Positions 44,050-52,252 of a stretch of DNA of 64,000 nucleotides are shown piece after piece. The notes beneath the pieces are model-generated. The model was not told the origin of the DNA and did no database searches. It saw nothing but the letters and a program-made list of their open reading frames with translations. Each line of letters starts with the position of its first letter. Position 1 is the stretch's first letter. Both the position numbers and the translations under genes were made by a program. Source of the DNA: Acidobacteria bacterium 28-1 (lineage in GTDB: Bacteria; Acidobacteriota; Blastocatellia; Pyrinomonadales; Pyrinomonadaceae). Location of the stretch: contig MWYZ01000070.1 in the NCBI GenBank assembly GCA_002050365.1, positions 1-64,000 of the forward strand, written 5' to 3'.

Positions 44050-45324
44050 ATGTTCAATAATTTTACCAAGCCACGCCGAGTTGTTATTACGGGTTTCGGC
44101 TGCGTTACGCCAATCGGCATCGGGCGCAAATTTTTCTGGAAAGCCTTACGCGAAGGAAAAAGCGGTGTCGGCAGAATCGAAAGTTTCGATGTTTCCGAGT
44201 CAAAAGTGAAAATTGCGGCGGAAGTTAAAAATTTCGATTGGGAAGCCGAACTCGATCCAAAAGACCGCAAGAATGTTGCGCGAACTGTTCCGCTGGCGCT
44301 GGCGGCGGCGCGTGAAGCAGTTAAAGATGCGAAAATTGAAACTGACAAACTCACTTTAACCGAAAGACAAAATTTCGGCGTGATTTTAGGGACGGGCGGC
44401 GGCGGTTTGGCGTTCACGGAAAAACAATATAGATACTGGTTCGCGGGCGAAGAAAAAAAGGCGAGTATTTACACGATTCCTGCTTCGACGCACGGCGGAT
44501 TATCTTCGGAACTCTCGATGGTTTTCGGTCTGCACGGTCTTTCGCACATTGTTTCGACCGGCTGCACAAGTTCAACCGACGCAATCGCTTACGCGGCACA
44601 GCACATTGCGCTCGGCAAGCAGGATTTTATGCTGACCGGCGGAGTTGACGCACCGCTAGCACTCGGAATTCTAAAAGCCTTCAATGTAATGACCGTTCTT
44701 ACAAACGAGTGGAATGATGAACCGAACCGCGCTTCACGTCCGTTTTCAAAAGACCGTTCTGGTATTGTATTGGGCGAAGGCGCGTGGATTTTCGTCCTTG
44801 AAAGTTTGGAAAGCGCGCACCGGCGAAAGGCGAAAATTTACGCCGAAATTAAAGGTTACGGTTCGACGTGCGATGCTTATCATCGCGTCCGTCTGGAAGA
44901 AAACGGCGTTGAGCCGGCGCGGGCGATGTCTTTAGCGATGGAAGATGCCGGAGTTTCACCCGAAACAGTTGATTATGTTAATCTGCACGGAACTTCGACG
45001 CAGTTAAATGACAAAATCGAAACTTTGAGCATCAAAAATGCCTTTGGCGCACACGCTTACAAACTTTCGACGAGCGCGACGAAATCGCAAATCGGACATC
45101 CGCAGGGCGCATCGGGCGCTGCTGGAATCGGCGCAACACTACTCGCATTAAACGAAAATATTATCGCGCCGACAATAAATCTTGACGTGCCTGACGCGGA
45201 TTGCGATTTAGACTACACACCGAATAAAGCGAAGGAAAAAGCCAACGTAAAAATCGCATTGTGCAACTGCATCGGCTTCGGCTCGAAAAATTCCGCGTTG
45301 GTTTTAGAGAAAATTAGAGTCTAA
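44050..45324 (+). CDS. Beta-ketoacyl-ACP synthase II-type (FabF-like)
   Basis: About 424 residues from ATG 44050 (MFNNFTKPRRVVITGFGCVT). Cys-His-His triad: STGCTSSTDAIAYAAQ, NLHGTSTQLND, KSQIGHPQGASGAAG. Condensing enzyme of type II fatty-acid or polyketide synthesis; no acyl carrier protein or other fab gene is adjacent, so it could be either. The stop codon TAA (45322-45324) lies within the terminal core box of the last attC site. Confidence 0.88.
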   Translation: MFNNFTKPRRVVITGFGCVTPIGIGRKFFWKALREGKSGVGRIESFDVSESKVKIAAEVKNFDWEAELDPKDRKNVARTVPLALAAAREAVKDAKIETDKLTLTERQNFGVILGTGGGGLAFTEKQYRYWFAGEEKKASIYTIPASTHGGLSSELSMVFGLHGLSHIVSTGCTSSTDAIAYAAQHIALGKQDFMLTGGVDAPLALGILKAFNVMTVLTNEWNDEPNRASRPFSKDRSGIVLGEGAWIFVLESLESAHRRKAKIYAEIKGYGSTCDAYHRVRLEENGVEPARAMSLAMEDAGVSPETVDYVNLHGTSTQLNDKIETLSIKNAFGAHAYKLSTSATKSQIGHPQGASGAAGIGATLLALNENIIAPTINLDVPDADCDLDYTPNKAKEKANVKIALCNCIGFGSKNSALVLEKIRV

Positions 45325-45432
45325 CGACCGAGTTGACGTGGGGCGAAACCGAATTCACGCAAGCCGAAAGAAACAACGCAACGTGATAAGAAAATCGCTG
45401 CCCGCGCCCTCACATCCAATGACTTGTTGGGC
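45319..45432 (-). repeat. attC site 1 (last cassette, abuts fabF)
   Basis: 114 nt. Minus-strand R'' GCCCAAC (45432-45426), R' GTTAGAC (45325-45319, perfect GTTRRRY). Stem words GACGTGGGGCGAAACC on the fabF side; the other arm is more diverged (GCCCTCACATCCAATGA). Confidence 0.88.
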
Positions 45433-45448
45433 GGAACTTCGGCAGCAC

Positions 45449-46171
45449 TCAAGTTTTATTTGCCCATTTAAATGAGCTAAGGATTTGTTTAATCGTTTCA
45501 TCCCAACCAGATTGATGTATGAAAACAAATACAACTGTTTTGTTACCGAAGGAGCGATAATAAAAATCAATGTCTTTAAACAGCAAGGTATGACTTCCCA
45601 TTTTTAAGACACCCATCGTTTGTTTCTCCCAAGTTCCATAATTCCCCGAAGTCAACGAAGCCTTTTCAAAAACACTTAGGGCTTTATTAAGTCCTTGATT
45701 CTTAATTTTTTCAGTAACTTGTTGAGAGTTTAAGTTAACGACGAATACTCTAGCTTGCAAATCTGATGTCAGACCATTACCCCAACCCTTACTTCCAACG
45801 TGAGCCGCGCAATTTTCAAATGGCAGAACGGAATTCATAACTTTTGCATCTTCTTCATCAGAGAAGCCGTTATTAAAATCAAGCTGATTTAATTCGTTGA
45901 AGTCCTGCCAGCTTAGATAGAGATTTTTTGGAGGTTCTAGCGCAGGCTTCGGCGCAAGCCAATCTTCAGGTATGTCAAACGTCGCATCATAAGGTTTGAG
46001 CCGAATAGTTCTGCCTTCAAGGAGAGAATACGGACTGTTGTTTTCAGACGAATGAGTTGCCCCGTAAGGATTTAAAGTTTTTATTTTGTCCCAAGCGAAT
46101 AAATAAATGGCTGCTGTGCCAATAGAGAATGCGATGATAGCAACCAACAAACGCTGTATGTATTTTTTCAT
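45449..46171 (-). CDS. Cassette 5 gene: secreted hypothetical protein
   Basis: 240 residues with an N-terminal signal/anchor (MKKYIQRLLVAIIAFSIGTA). A beta-rich body (RTIRLKPYDATFDIPEDWLA, LYLSWQDFNELNQ) and a C-terminal LLFKDIDFYYRSFGNKTVVF-like strand series. Not recognised. It fills its cassette almost completely (ends 17 nt before attC 1), as integron cassette genes do. Confidence 0.65.
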   Translation of the reverse strand: MKKYIQRLLVAIIAFSIGTAAIYLFAWDKIKTLNPYGATHSSENNSPYSLLEGRTIRLKPYDATFDIPEDWLAPKPALEPPKNLYLSWQDFNELNQLDFNNGFSDEEDAKVMNSVLPFENCAAHVGSKGWGNGLTSDLQARVFVVNLNSQQVTEKIKNQGLNKALSVFEKASLTSGNYGTWEKQTMGVLKMGSHTLLFKDIDFYYRSFGNKTVVFVFIHQSGWDETIKQILSSFKWANKT

Positions 46172-46242
46172 TTCAACTCCGATTGTAACAAAGAACTATT
46201 AAACTGTTATTTCTTTAGACACTGAAAACGCGAATTTGTTCC

Positions 46243-46356
46243 GCCCAACGGTTGAGATGACGTGGGGCGAAACCGCCGCCACGCCCGCCGAAAAGTAACG
46301 GACGACGTTCCAAACAAAGTCGCTGTTTCGCCCTCACGTCCATTGAATTGTTGTGC
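46243..46356 (-). repeat. attC site 2
   Basis: 114 nt. Plus-strand ends GCCCAAC (46243-46249) and GTTGTGC (46350-46356); arms GATGACGTGGGGCGAAACC and GTTTCGCCCTCACGTCC pair. Downstream of the GNAT cassette gene on the minus strand. Confidence 0.9.
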
Positions 46357-46370
46357 TGCGTGTTGGTGAG

Positions 46371-46808
46371 CTATGCTCGTTTCATCTTAAAGTGGGCATC
46401 ATCTTCGCCTTCTACAACGAAGCCTAGCCGCTCATAAAACCGCCGTGCGGGATTCACTTTCAACACTTGCAGAGTCACAAATCGCTCCTGCCGTTGAGCC
46501 TGACGAATAATTTTCAAAATGACGACACTGCCAATTCCTTTACTTTGGTGTTCAGGCAGTATTTGGATGTTGCCAATATGCGCTCTATCTTCCTTGTAAT
46601 CTACCTCAACACGCCCAATGTCGTGACCATTTAACATGATAATCTGGTTGGCATCAGGCTGAAAATGTTCCTTAAAATGGCTTTGCTGCCACGCCTCATC
46701 CCAACCCCAAGTAGCTTCGATGTAATCATACATAGTTGTGCAATGTAAGGCATACAAGAAGCCATAATCTTCTGGTGTAGCGATGCGAATGTTGATTGCA
46801 TCTTCCAT
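46371..46808 (-). CDS. Cassette 4 gene: GNAT family N-acetyltransferase
   Basis: About 145 residues from ATG 46808 (MEDAINIRIATPEDYGFLYA). A longer start would run into attC 3. Acetyl-CoA-binding motif A is IGNIQILPEHQSKGIGSVVI, followed by VTLQVLKVNPARRFYERLGF. Substrate unknown; GNAT enzymes are common cassette cargo, including antibiotic acetyltransferases, but nothing here indicates which substrate. Confidence 0.85.
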   Translation of the reverse strand: MEDAINIRIATPEDYGFLYALHCTTMYDYIEATWGWDEAWQQSHFKEHFQPDANQIIMLNGHDIGRVEVDYKEDRAHIGNIQILPEHQSKGIGSVVILKIIRQAQRQERFVTLQVLKVNPARRFYERLGFVVEGEDDAHFKMKRA

Positions 46809-46847
46809 ACGCTTTAGTTTTGCATTCGGCACCGTCGCACATAAGCA

Positions 46848-46959
46848 GCACAACGATTGAGTTGACGTGGGGCGAAACCGAATACAGACAACGTGAAATT
46901 AACCACGCAAGTTTTTAAAGAATAGCTGTTTCGCCCTCACGTCCAATGATTTGTTGGGC
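46848..46959 (-). repeat. attC site 3
   Basis: 112 nt. Plus-strand ends GCACAAC (46848-46854) and GTTGGGC (46953-46959). Conserved arms TTGACGTGGGGCGAAACC and GTTTCGCCCTCACGTCC. Confidence 0.9.
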
Positions 46960-46994
46960 GGCGGCTTCACTGGAAACGCGCCGCTTGTTTTCTT

Positions 46995-47462
46995 TCACGT
47001 TTCAACAGCGCGATTGCTTGCGCGAAAAATTTTCCAATTGATAACTGTTCCGACAAGATAGGCTAAACCGATTACCAGCGAAACCAGAGAAAACACGACT
47101 TCACGCGGTGCAACCTGCACCGATGATGTAGCTATCTGAAAGATTTGCTGAAAAACGAAGACTCCGCGAAGCGTGTAAATAGCACCTATCAACAACAAAG
47201 CTATTGTCAAAAGCGGCAACCGACGAATTACTCCTGCGCCCGAAAAAGCATACAAACCCCAGATGGTAAAAACCGCTACCAGAACTAACGTTATCAGCGC
47301 GGGAAAAGCCGAACCGGATTCTGCCGCCGTTGCCATATCTTCACCTGCGCCAAAATATCTGTAAGCGGGCGCACCGACGAAAATAATGACGAGATGCAGA
47401 AGTGCGACAACAAAGCTAAGGATGCCGCCTAATTTCAACCATTGATTTCCATTACGCATCAT
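46995..47462 (-). CDS. Cassette 3 gene: four-helix membrane protein
   Basis: 155 residues with about four membrane helices (LGGILSFVVALLHLVIIFVG, FPALITLVLVAVFTIWGLYA, LLTIALLLIGAIYTLRGVF, VVFSLVSLVIGLAYLVGTVI). No known motif. The start codon lies 16 nt from the upstream attC 4, typical of a compact cassette. Confidence 0.7.
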   Translation of the reverse strand: MMRNGNQWLKLGGILSFVVALLHLVIIFVGAPAYRYFGAGEDMATAAESGSAFPALITLVLVAVFTIWGLYAFSGAGVIRRLPLLTIALLLIGAIYTLRGVFVFQQIFQIATSSVQVAPREVVFSLVSLVIGLAYLVGTVINWKIFRASNRAVET

Positions 47463-47477
47463 AAGCTACCGATAGCC

Positions 47478-47591
47478 GCCCAACGGTTGAGATGACGTGG
47501 GGCGAAACCGCCAACACGCAACTCCGAGTTTAACGGACATCTTCGATAACAAAGTCGCTGTTTCGCCCTCACGTCCATTGAATTGTTATAC
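47478..47591 (-). repeat. attC site 4
   Basis: 114 nt. Plus-strand ends GCCCAAC (47478-47484) and GTTATAC (47585-47591); arms GATGACGTGGGGCGAAACC and GTTTCGCCCTCACGTCC. Central part nearly identical to site 5. Confidence 0.9.
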
Positions 47592-47605
47592 AGCATTTTA
47601 GCAAT

Positions 47606-48382
47606 CTATGACGCGCTCCGGTCACGCAACCTGCGCTCAAATTCGTTTAAGTCAGACTTCTTAGACAAATTTACCAACTCATCTTTTAACTTCGGATACT
47701 CAGACTCAGAAACTTTGAGAAAGTCCGCAATTACGTGCAAATAGTCGTTTTCGTGCGGATGACTAACATCTATGTAAGCCCTTAAATACGCTTCTCGATT
47801 ATCAGGGCTTTTGGCTCGAATCTGGTCAGCTATCCTCGCAGATTGTTCTGCTATCCTTGCAGATTGTTCTGCGGCAATTTGAGTTTTTGATTCTTCCTCC
47901 ACAAATGTATTCATTTGTTCGGGCGTAAAATTCCATCCTTTATTTTGAAGAAGACTTAGTAGTTTTTCGTCAGCTCCGTTTTCGTGTCTCAATTCACTCC
48001 GCGCGAAGTCTCTCACGAGTTGAAAATCGGGTGAACTTAAAAACTCAACTTTCTTTGCGTCGGAAGCCCTATCCTCGTAAACCTTATAGCCAATGTAAAC
48101 GACAAATGCGATAACGGCAATGACAATAATTCCTATGACGAGTTGAATAAGTCCATAAAAAAGATTGGTTATTGTGCCGGCGGGTGTCGCACAGATAAGC
48201 CAAATCAGCCCAACGATAATGAGACTAGCTATCGCACCATACCATTTCTGCCGGTCAATTTCTTCGGGAGTAACAACGAAACCGCATTGTGGGCATTTGC
48301 GCGTTGTTTGGGTTACGCGCATCTTTAGCTGCAAAGTCGTTCTACAGTTTGGACAAGTCCAGAAGTATTTGTAGCCAGCCAT
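47606..48382 (-). CDS. Cassette 2 gene: zinc-ribbon membrane protein
   Basis: 258 residues. N-terminal zinc ribbon (CPNCRTTL ... KCPQCGF), two membrane helices (WYGAIASLIIVGLIWLICAT, LVIGIIVIAVIAFVVYIGYK), then a helical cytoplasmic part with a tandem heptapeptide (EQSARIA twice, then DQIRA). Not recognised. Domain order resembles the small zinc-ribbon membrane protein at 17431 but without clear homology. Confidence 0.7.
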   Translation of the reverse strand: MAGYKYFWTCPNCRTTLQLKMRVTQTTRKCPQCGFVVTPEEIDRQKWYGAIASLIIVGLIWLICATPAGTITNLFYGLIQLVIGIIVIAVIAFVVYIGYKVYEDRASDAKKVEFLSSPDFQLVRDFARSELRHENGADEKLLSLLQNKGWNFTPEQMNTFVEEESKTQIAAEQSARIAEQSARIADQIRAKSPDNREAYLRAYIDVSHPHENDYLHVIADFLKVSESEYPKLKDELVNLSKKSDLNEFERRLRDRSAS

Positions 48383-48444
48383 AAAAATCTAGAGTGAAAG
48401 TTTAGCCATCACAACTTTTCCTAATCGTCTGCAACGTGAGAGCT

Positions 48445-48556
48445 GTATAACGGCTGAGATGACGTGGGGCGAAACCGCCAACACGCAACTCCGAGTTAAC
48501 GGACAACGTGATAATAAAGTCGCTGTTTCGCCCTCACGTCCATTGAATTGTTGGAC
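48445..48556 (-). repeat. attC site 5 (first cassette)
   Basis: 112 nt. Plus-strand ends GTATAAC (48445-48451) and GTTGGAC (48550-48556); arms GATGACGTGGGGCGAAACC and GTTTCGCCCTCACGTCC. Confidence 0.9.
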
Positions 48557-48581
48557 AGCGCGTTGATTTAAACGAGTTACT

Positions 48582-48992
48582 TTATATTTTGTCATTTGAA
48601 CCAACCCAAATTTCAAGAACAACTTCGTGCTGATTTTTGCCGCCCCACGTTCTCTTTGGTTTTTGAAACACATACTTTAGTTTAACGCGCCTGCCAACAA
48701 TATAGGCTTCATCTTTTCCTTCGCGTGTCCAACGAGTTTTTTCTTGTCCATCGTCAATTTCAAATTCAGGATAATCATTATGCCCGCTCATATATACGCG
48801 AGAAATAACGCCTTCAATCGTATGAACAGGAATTACGTTTTCCTCAATAGCACGCCACCAATCGACAGAACCAAACAAAGCGTGTTCAGTAATAAAACCA
48901 TTTTCTTTGCTTTCGAGGCAAGCCTTTTGAATCAAGCCAATTCTACGATGGTCTTGTTTCAAGTCGTAGATTTTCACAAGTTCATCGGTCAT
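48582..48992 (-). CDS. Cassette 1 gene: hypothetical protein
   Basis: About 136 residues from ATG 48992 (MTDELVKIYDLKQDHRRIGL); a TTG at 49019 would overlap the boundary core site GTTGGAC. Contains ALFGSVDWWRAIEENVIPVH, TIEGVISRVYMSGHNDYPEF, YIVGRRVKLKYVFQKPKRTW. Looks like a compact beta-rich soluble protein. Not recognised. First cassette, so nearest to any upstream promoter. Confidence 0.6.
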   Translation of the reverse strand: MTDELVKIYDLKQDHRRIGLIQKACLESKENGFITEHALFGSVDWWRAIEENVIPVHTIEGVISRVYMSGHNDYPEFEIDDGQEKTRWTREGKDEAYIVGRRVKLKYVFQKPKRTWGGKNQHEVVLEIWVGSNDKI

Positions 48993-49020
48993 ATGCTTAA
49001 ACAAGAGAAAGATGTCCAAC

Positions 49021-49348
49021 TTTGTATTCTGCTGAATTAAAGTTTTCTTAGACCGAATTTTTATAATGCTTTTTTAATCGAAAGTCAATAAAAAGTTTGA
49101 TTTTAACTGATGATTGAGCTATCTTCGTGGCTAAACAAAAATTCTGCCTAAATTTTTATGCCGAATTATCAAAACTGTTTGATGCTGTCCAAAATATGAT
49201 GGGCGTCCAATTCGCTTTATCACCGAAGAAAAACTTTCTGCCAAAACCTTTTACGGTTGCCTTGCGTATCAACAAAATCCAAAATCAGATAAAGCCAAAC
49301 GAAAAGTTTGTATTTTCTATTTCCCAAAATTTACAAGGAGTACTAGCG
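49021..49348. other. Region between cassette array and M16 gene
   Basis: No attI-adjacent integrase gene is present. 49127-49348 is open in the M16 frame but has no signal-peptide-like start and looks like 5' leader or relic. AAGGAG at 49335-49340 positions translation at 49349. AT-rich patches near 49060-49110 could hold promoters in either direction. Confidence 0.4.
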
Positions 49349-52147
49349 ATGGATTTTAAGAGAACAATTGTTTTTCTGCTCGCCTTTGTTTTACTTATGA
49401 CAACCACGACGAGTTACGCACAGACGAATAGCGCGGACAAACTGCCGCCGATCAAGTATCAGGAATTCACTTTGCCGAACGGTTTGCGCGTGATTATGCA
49501 CGTTGACAAATCCACGCCAATTGTCGCCGTCAACGTTTGGTATCACGTCGGCTCGAAAAACGAAGTCGCCGGGCGCACCGGATTTGCTCATCTGTTTGAG
49601 CATATGATGTTTCAAGGCTCGAAGAATTATGATGCCGATTATTTTACGCCGCTGCAGGAAGCGGGCGCGAATCTGAATGGCTCGACTAATCCCGACCGAA
49701 CGAATTACTGGGAAGTCGTGCCGTCGAATTTTTTGGAAACGGCTCTATTTCTGGAAGCCGACCGGATGGGCGGACTGCTCGAAGCGATGACGCAGGAAAA
49801 ACTCGACAACCAGCGCGATGTAGTGAAAAATGAGCGTCGGCAGAATTACGACAACCAGCCTTACGGCACGGCAGCCGAAAAAATTGCCGCGCTGATGTTT
49901 CCGAAAACGCATCCGTATAGCTGGACGACTATTGGCTCACTCGACGATTTAACCGCCGCTTCGATAGACGACGTTAAAGCGTTTTTCCGCGAATATTATG
50001 TGCCGAACAATGCCTCCTTGGTGATTGCGGGCGATTTCGACCCGAAGGAAGCGCAGAAGTTAGTCGAAAAACATTTCGGCTCGGTTGCGAAAGGCGCGAC
50101 GATTAAACGCCCGAATCCGCCGATGCCGAAGCTCGACAAAGAGATTCGCGTTCAATACGAAGATAATGTTCAATTGCCGCGTCTTTTTATGGGCTGGCAC
50201 ACTGTTCCGCGTTTTGACAAAGACGAAGCGGCGCTCAGCATCCTGGGTGGAATTTTGTCGGCGGGCAGAGGCTCGCGTCTGCAAAGCAATCTGGTTTACG
50301 GCAAACAAATCGCGCAGGACGCTTCGGCTTTTAATTCGGCACAGGAAATCGCCGGACGCTTTCAAATAGCTTCAACTGCGCGTCCCGGAAAGACGCTGGA
50401 AGAAATTGAAAAAGAAATAAACGCGGAAATCGAGCGTATCAAACAAGAACCGCCGACGGTTGACGAAATCAATCGTTCGTTAAATCAAATCGAATCTTCA
50501 TTCATTTACAGTATGCAATCGGTTGGTGGTTTCGGCGGCAAATCCGACCAGCTTAACAGCTACGCAACTTTCACCGGCAAACCTGATTATTTTCTAACGG
50601 ATTTGGAACGTTACCGTAAAGTTACGCCCGCCGATGTGCAACGCGTCGCCAATGCTTATTTGATTGATAAGCGTCTGGTGATGAGTTTTGTGCCGCGACC
50701 GAAAGATAAGGAAATGCCGAAAATGAATGCGGCGGCAAATCAGCAGACCTCGGTCAGCAAAAAAGAAAAGGCAAAGATTGACAGCTCAAAGTTGCCGAAG
50801 CCGACGGCGAATCCGAACTTCACTTTTCCGAAGGTGGAAAAAACTAAACTCTCGAACGGTTTGGAAGTTTGGCTGGTCAAGCAAGCAGAGCTTCCGCTGG
50901 TGACGATGAATATGGTTTTCAAAACCGGCACGACCGTCGACCCGCAAAATTTGAGCGGTTTGGGCAACACGACTTCCACGTTGCTCGACGACGGCACGAA
51001 AACTCGTTCGGCGGTGGACATCGCCAACGAAGTTCAATCCATCGGCGCACAGCTTTCGACCGGCGCGGACGACGATTCCTCCGGCGTGAGGATGTTGACG
51101 CTGACCAAACATTTGGATAAAGCGTTGGACATTTATGCGGATGTGATTCAAAACGCCGAATTCCCCGAAAAAGAAGTCGAAACTTATCGCAGTCGTGCGC
51201 TCGTTTCGCTCAAACAACGCCGCGATAATGCGAACATCGTCGCCAACCTCGTCTACAATCGAGTTCTCTACGGCGACGCGCATCCTTACGGCGCAATTTT
51301 AACCGAAACCTCCGTTAATGCGATTAAACGCGATGATTTGAAAAAGTATTACTCGACTTATTACCGCCCAAATAACGCGGTTTTAATTGTCGTCGGCGAT
51401 GCTGATTTGAAAACGCTGACTCCGAAGCTCGAAGCGAAATTCAAGGATTGGAACGCGGGCGAAATCACGGCGATGACTTTGCCGAACGCTCCCGTGCGCG
51501 ACAAGGCTGCGATTTACGTCGTTGACAAACCGGGCGCGGCGCAATCGGTCATCAGCATCGGACAAGTCGGCGTGTCGCGTGACAATCCCGATTATTTCCC
51601 GCTGCAAGTGATGAACACGATTCTCGGCAGCGGCTTTACTTCGCGCATCAATATGAATTTGCGCGAAGACAAAGGCTACAGCTACGGAGCGCGTTCCGGC
51701 TTTTCCTACCGGCGCGGCGCGGGACCGTTTACGGCTTCGGCGGGCGTGCAAACCGCCGTTACGAAAGAATCAGTGATAGAATTTTTGAAGGAAATTCGCG
51801 GCATTCGCGGCGAGATTCCAGTCACGGCGGCGGAACTCGAATACAACAAACAAAGTTTGGTTCGGCGTCTTCCGGCGGGCTTTGAAACGGTTGACCAAAT
51901 CGCTTCGCAACTCGCCAACTCGGTCATCTACAATCTGCCCGACAATTATTTCACCGATTATGCCGCTCGCGTCAACGCCGTCACTTTGGAAGACGTGAAC
52001 CGCGTTGCCAACAAATATCTGACACCGGATAAATTGGCAATCGTCGTCGTCGGCGACCGAAAAACGATTGAATCGGGCTTGAAGGCAATTGAAGGATTGG
52101 ACGATTCGATTATCTATCTCGACCCAGAAGGTAATACAATTCAATAA
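49349..52147 (+). CDS. Secreted M16 family zinc peptidase (two-domain)
   Basis: About 932 residues from ATG 49349 (AAGGAG 8 nt upstream; signal MDFKRTIVFLLAFVLLMTTT). The inverted zinc motif HLFEH lies in GRTGFAHLFEHMMFQGS, with the downstream Glu in NERRQNYDNQPYG. Two pairs of M16 domains: the N-terminal half is active, while the second (KLSNGLEVWLVKQAELPLVT, GLGNTTSTLLDDG) lacks HxxEH, as usual in pitrilysin-like proteases. Likely periplasmic peptide degradation. Confidence 0.9.
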   Translation: MDFKRTIVFLLAFVLLMTTTTSYAQTNSADKLPPIKYQEFTLPNGLRVIMHVDKSTPIVAVNVWYHVGSKNEVAGRTGFAHLFEHMMFQGSKNYDADYFTPLQEAGANLNGSTNPDRTNYWEVVPSNFLETALFLEADRMGGLLEAMTQEKLDNQRDVVKNERRQNYDNQPYGTAAEKIAALMFPKTHPYSWTTIGSLDDLTAASIDDVKAFFREYYVPNNASLVIAGDFDPKEAQKLVEKHFGSVAKGATIKRPNPPMPKLDKEIRVQYEDNVQLPRLFMGWHTVPRFDKDEAALSILGGILSAGRGSRLQSNLVYGKQIAQDASAFNSAQEIAGRFQIASTARPGKTLEEIEKEINAEIERIKQEPPTVDEINRSLNQIESSFIYSMQSVGGFGGKSDQLNSYATFTGKPDYFLTDLERYRKVTPADVQRVANAYLIDKRLVMSFVPRPKDKEMPKMNAAANQQTSVSKKEKAKIDSSKLPKPTANPNFTFPKVEKTKLSNGLEVWLVKQAELPLVTMNMVFKTGTTVDPQNLSGLGNTTSTLLDDGTKTRSAVDIANEVQSIGAQLSTGADDDSSGVRMLTLTKHLDKALDIYADVIQNAEFPEKEVETYRSRALVSLKQRRDNANIVANLVYNRVLYGDAHPYGAILTETSVNAIKRDDLKKYYSTYYRPNNAVLIVVGDADLKTLTPKLEAKFKDWNAGEITAMTLPNAPVRDKAAIYVVDKPGAAQSVISIGQVGVSRDNPDYFPLQVMNTILGSGFTSRINMNLREDKGYSYGARSGFSYRRGAGPFTASAGVQTAVTKESVIEFLKEIRGIRGEIPVTAAELEYNKQSLVRRLPAGFETVDQIASQLANSVIYNLPDNYFTDYAARVNAVTLEDVNRVANKYLTPDKLAIVVVGDRKTIESGLKAIEGLDDSIIYLDPEGNTIQ

Positions 52148-52167
52148 GAAAGTGAAAAGGTGAAAAG

Positions 52168-52242
52168 GTGAAAAAGGTGGAAAAGTGAAAAAGTTTAGCG
52201 ACAAGTCGTTACTAAACTTTTTCACTTTTCCACCTTTTTCAC
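52168..52242. repeat. Perfect 31-bp inverted repeat (GTGAAAA words) between convergent genes
   Basis: 52168-52198 is an exact inverse of 52212-52242 with a 13-nt loop. Left of it further GTGAAAAG words repeat. It sits between the M16 and ruvB stops and could act as a bidirectional transcription end. Related words occur at 60231-60325. Confidence 0.92.
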
Positions 52243-52252
52243 TTTTGGACTT

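Larger units (their letters stand above)
45319..49020 (-). mobile_element. Integron-type gene cassette array without integrase (CALIN)
   Basis: Five minus-strand single-gene cassettes, each followed by a 112-114-nt attC site. All five attC sites share GACGTGGGGCGAAACC in one arm and an inverse GTTTCGCCCTCACGTCC-like arm (diverged in the last site). Left edge is GTCTAAC at 45319-45325, overlapping the fabF stop; right edge is GTCCAAC at 49014-49020 (minus strand GTTGGAC, perfect GTTRRRY). No integron integrase or other tyrosine recombinase is present in the window. High similarity among sites suggests cassettes from one chromosomal integron source. Confidence 0.9.

Noticed and set aside
45319-48556. 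CRISPR-like array because of regularly spaced similar repeats
   Set aside because: The repeats are 112-114 nt imperfect palindromes separated by whole genes of different size, not short repeats with ~30-nt spacers; the RYYYAAC/GTTRRRY ends identify attC sites.
49021-49348. Possible attI plus integron integrase upstream of the first cassette
   Set aside because: No tyrosine-recombinase frame on either strand; the open frame here is only an upstream extension of the M16 peptidase.
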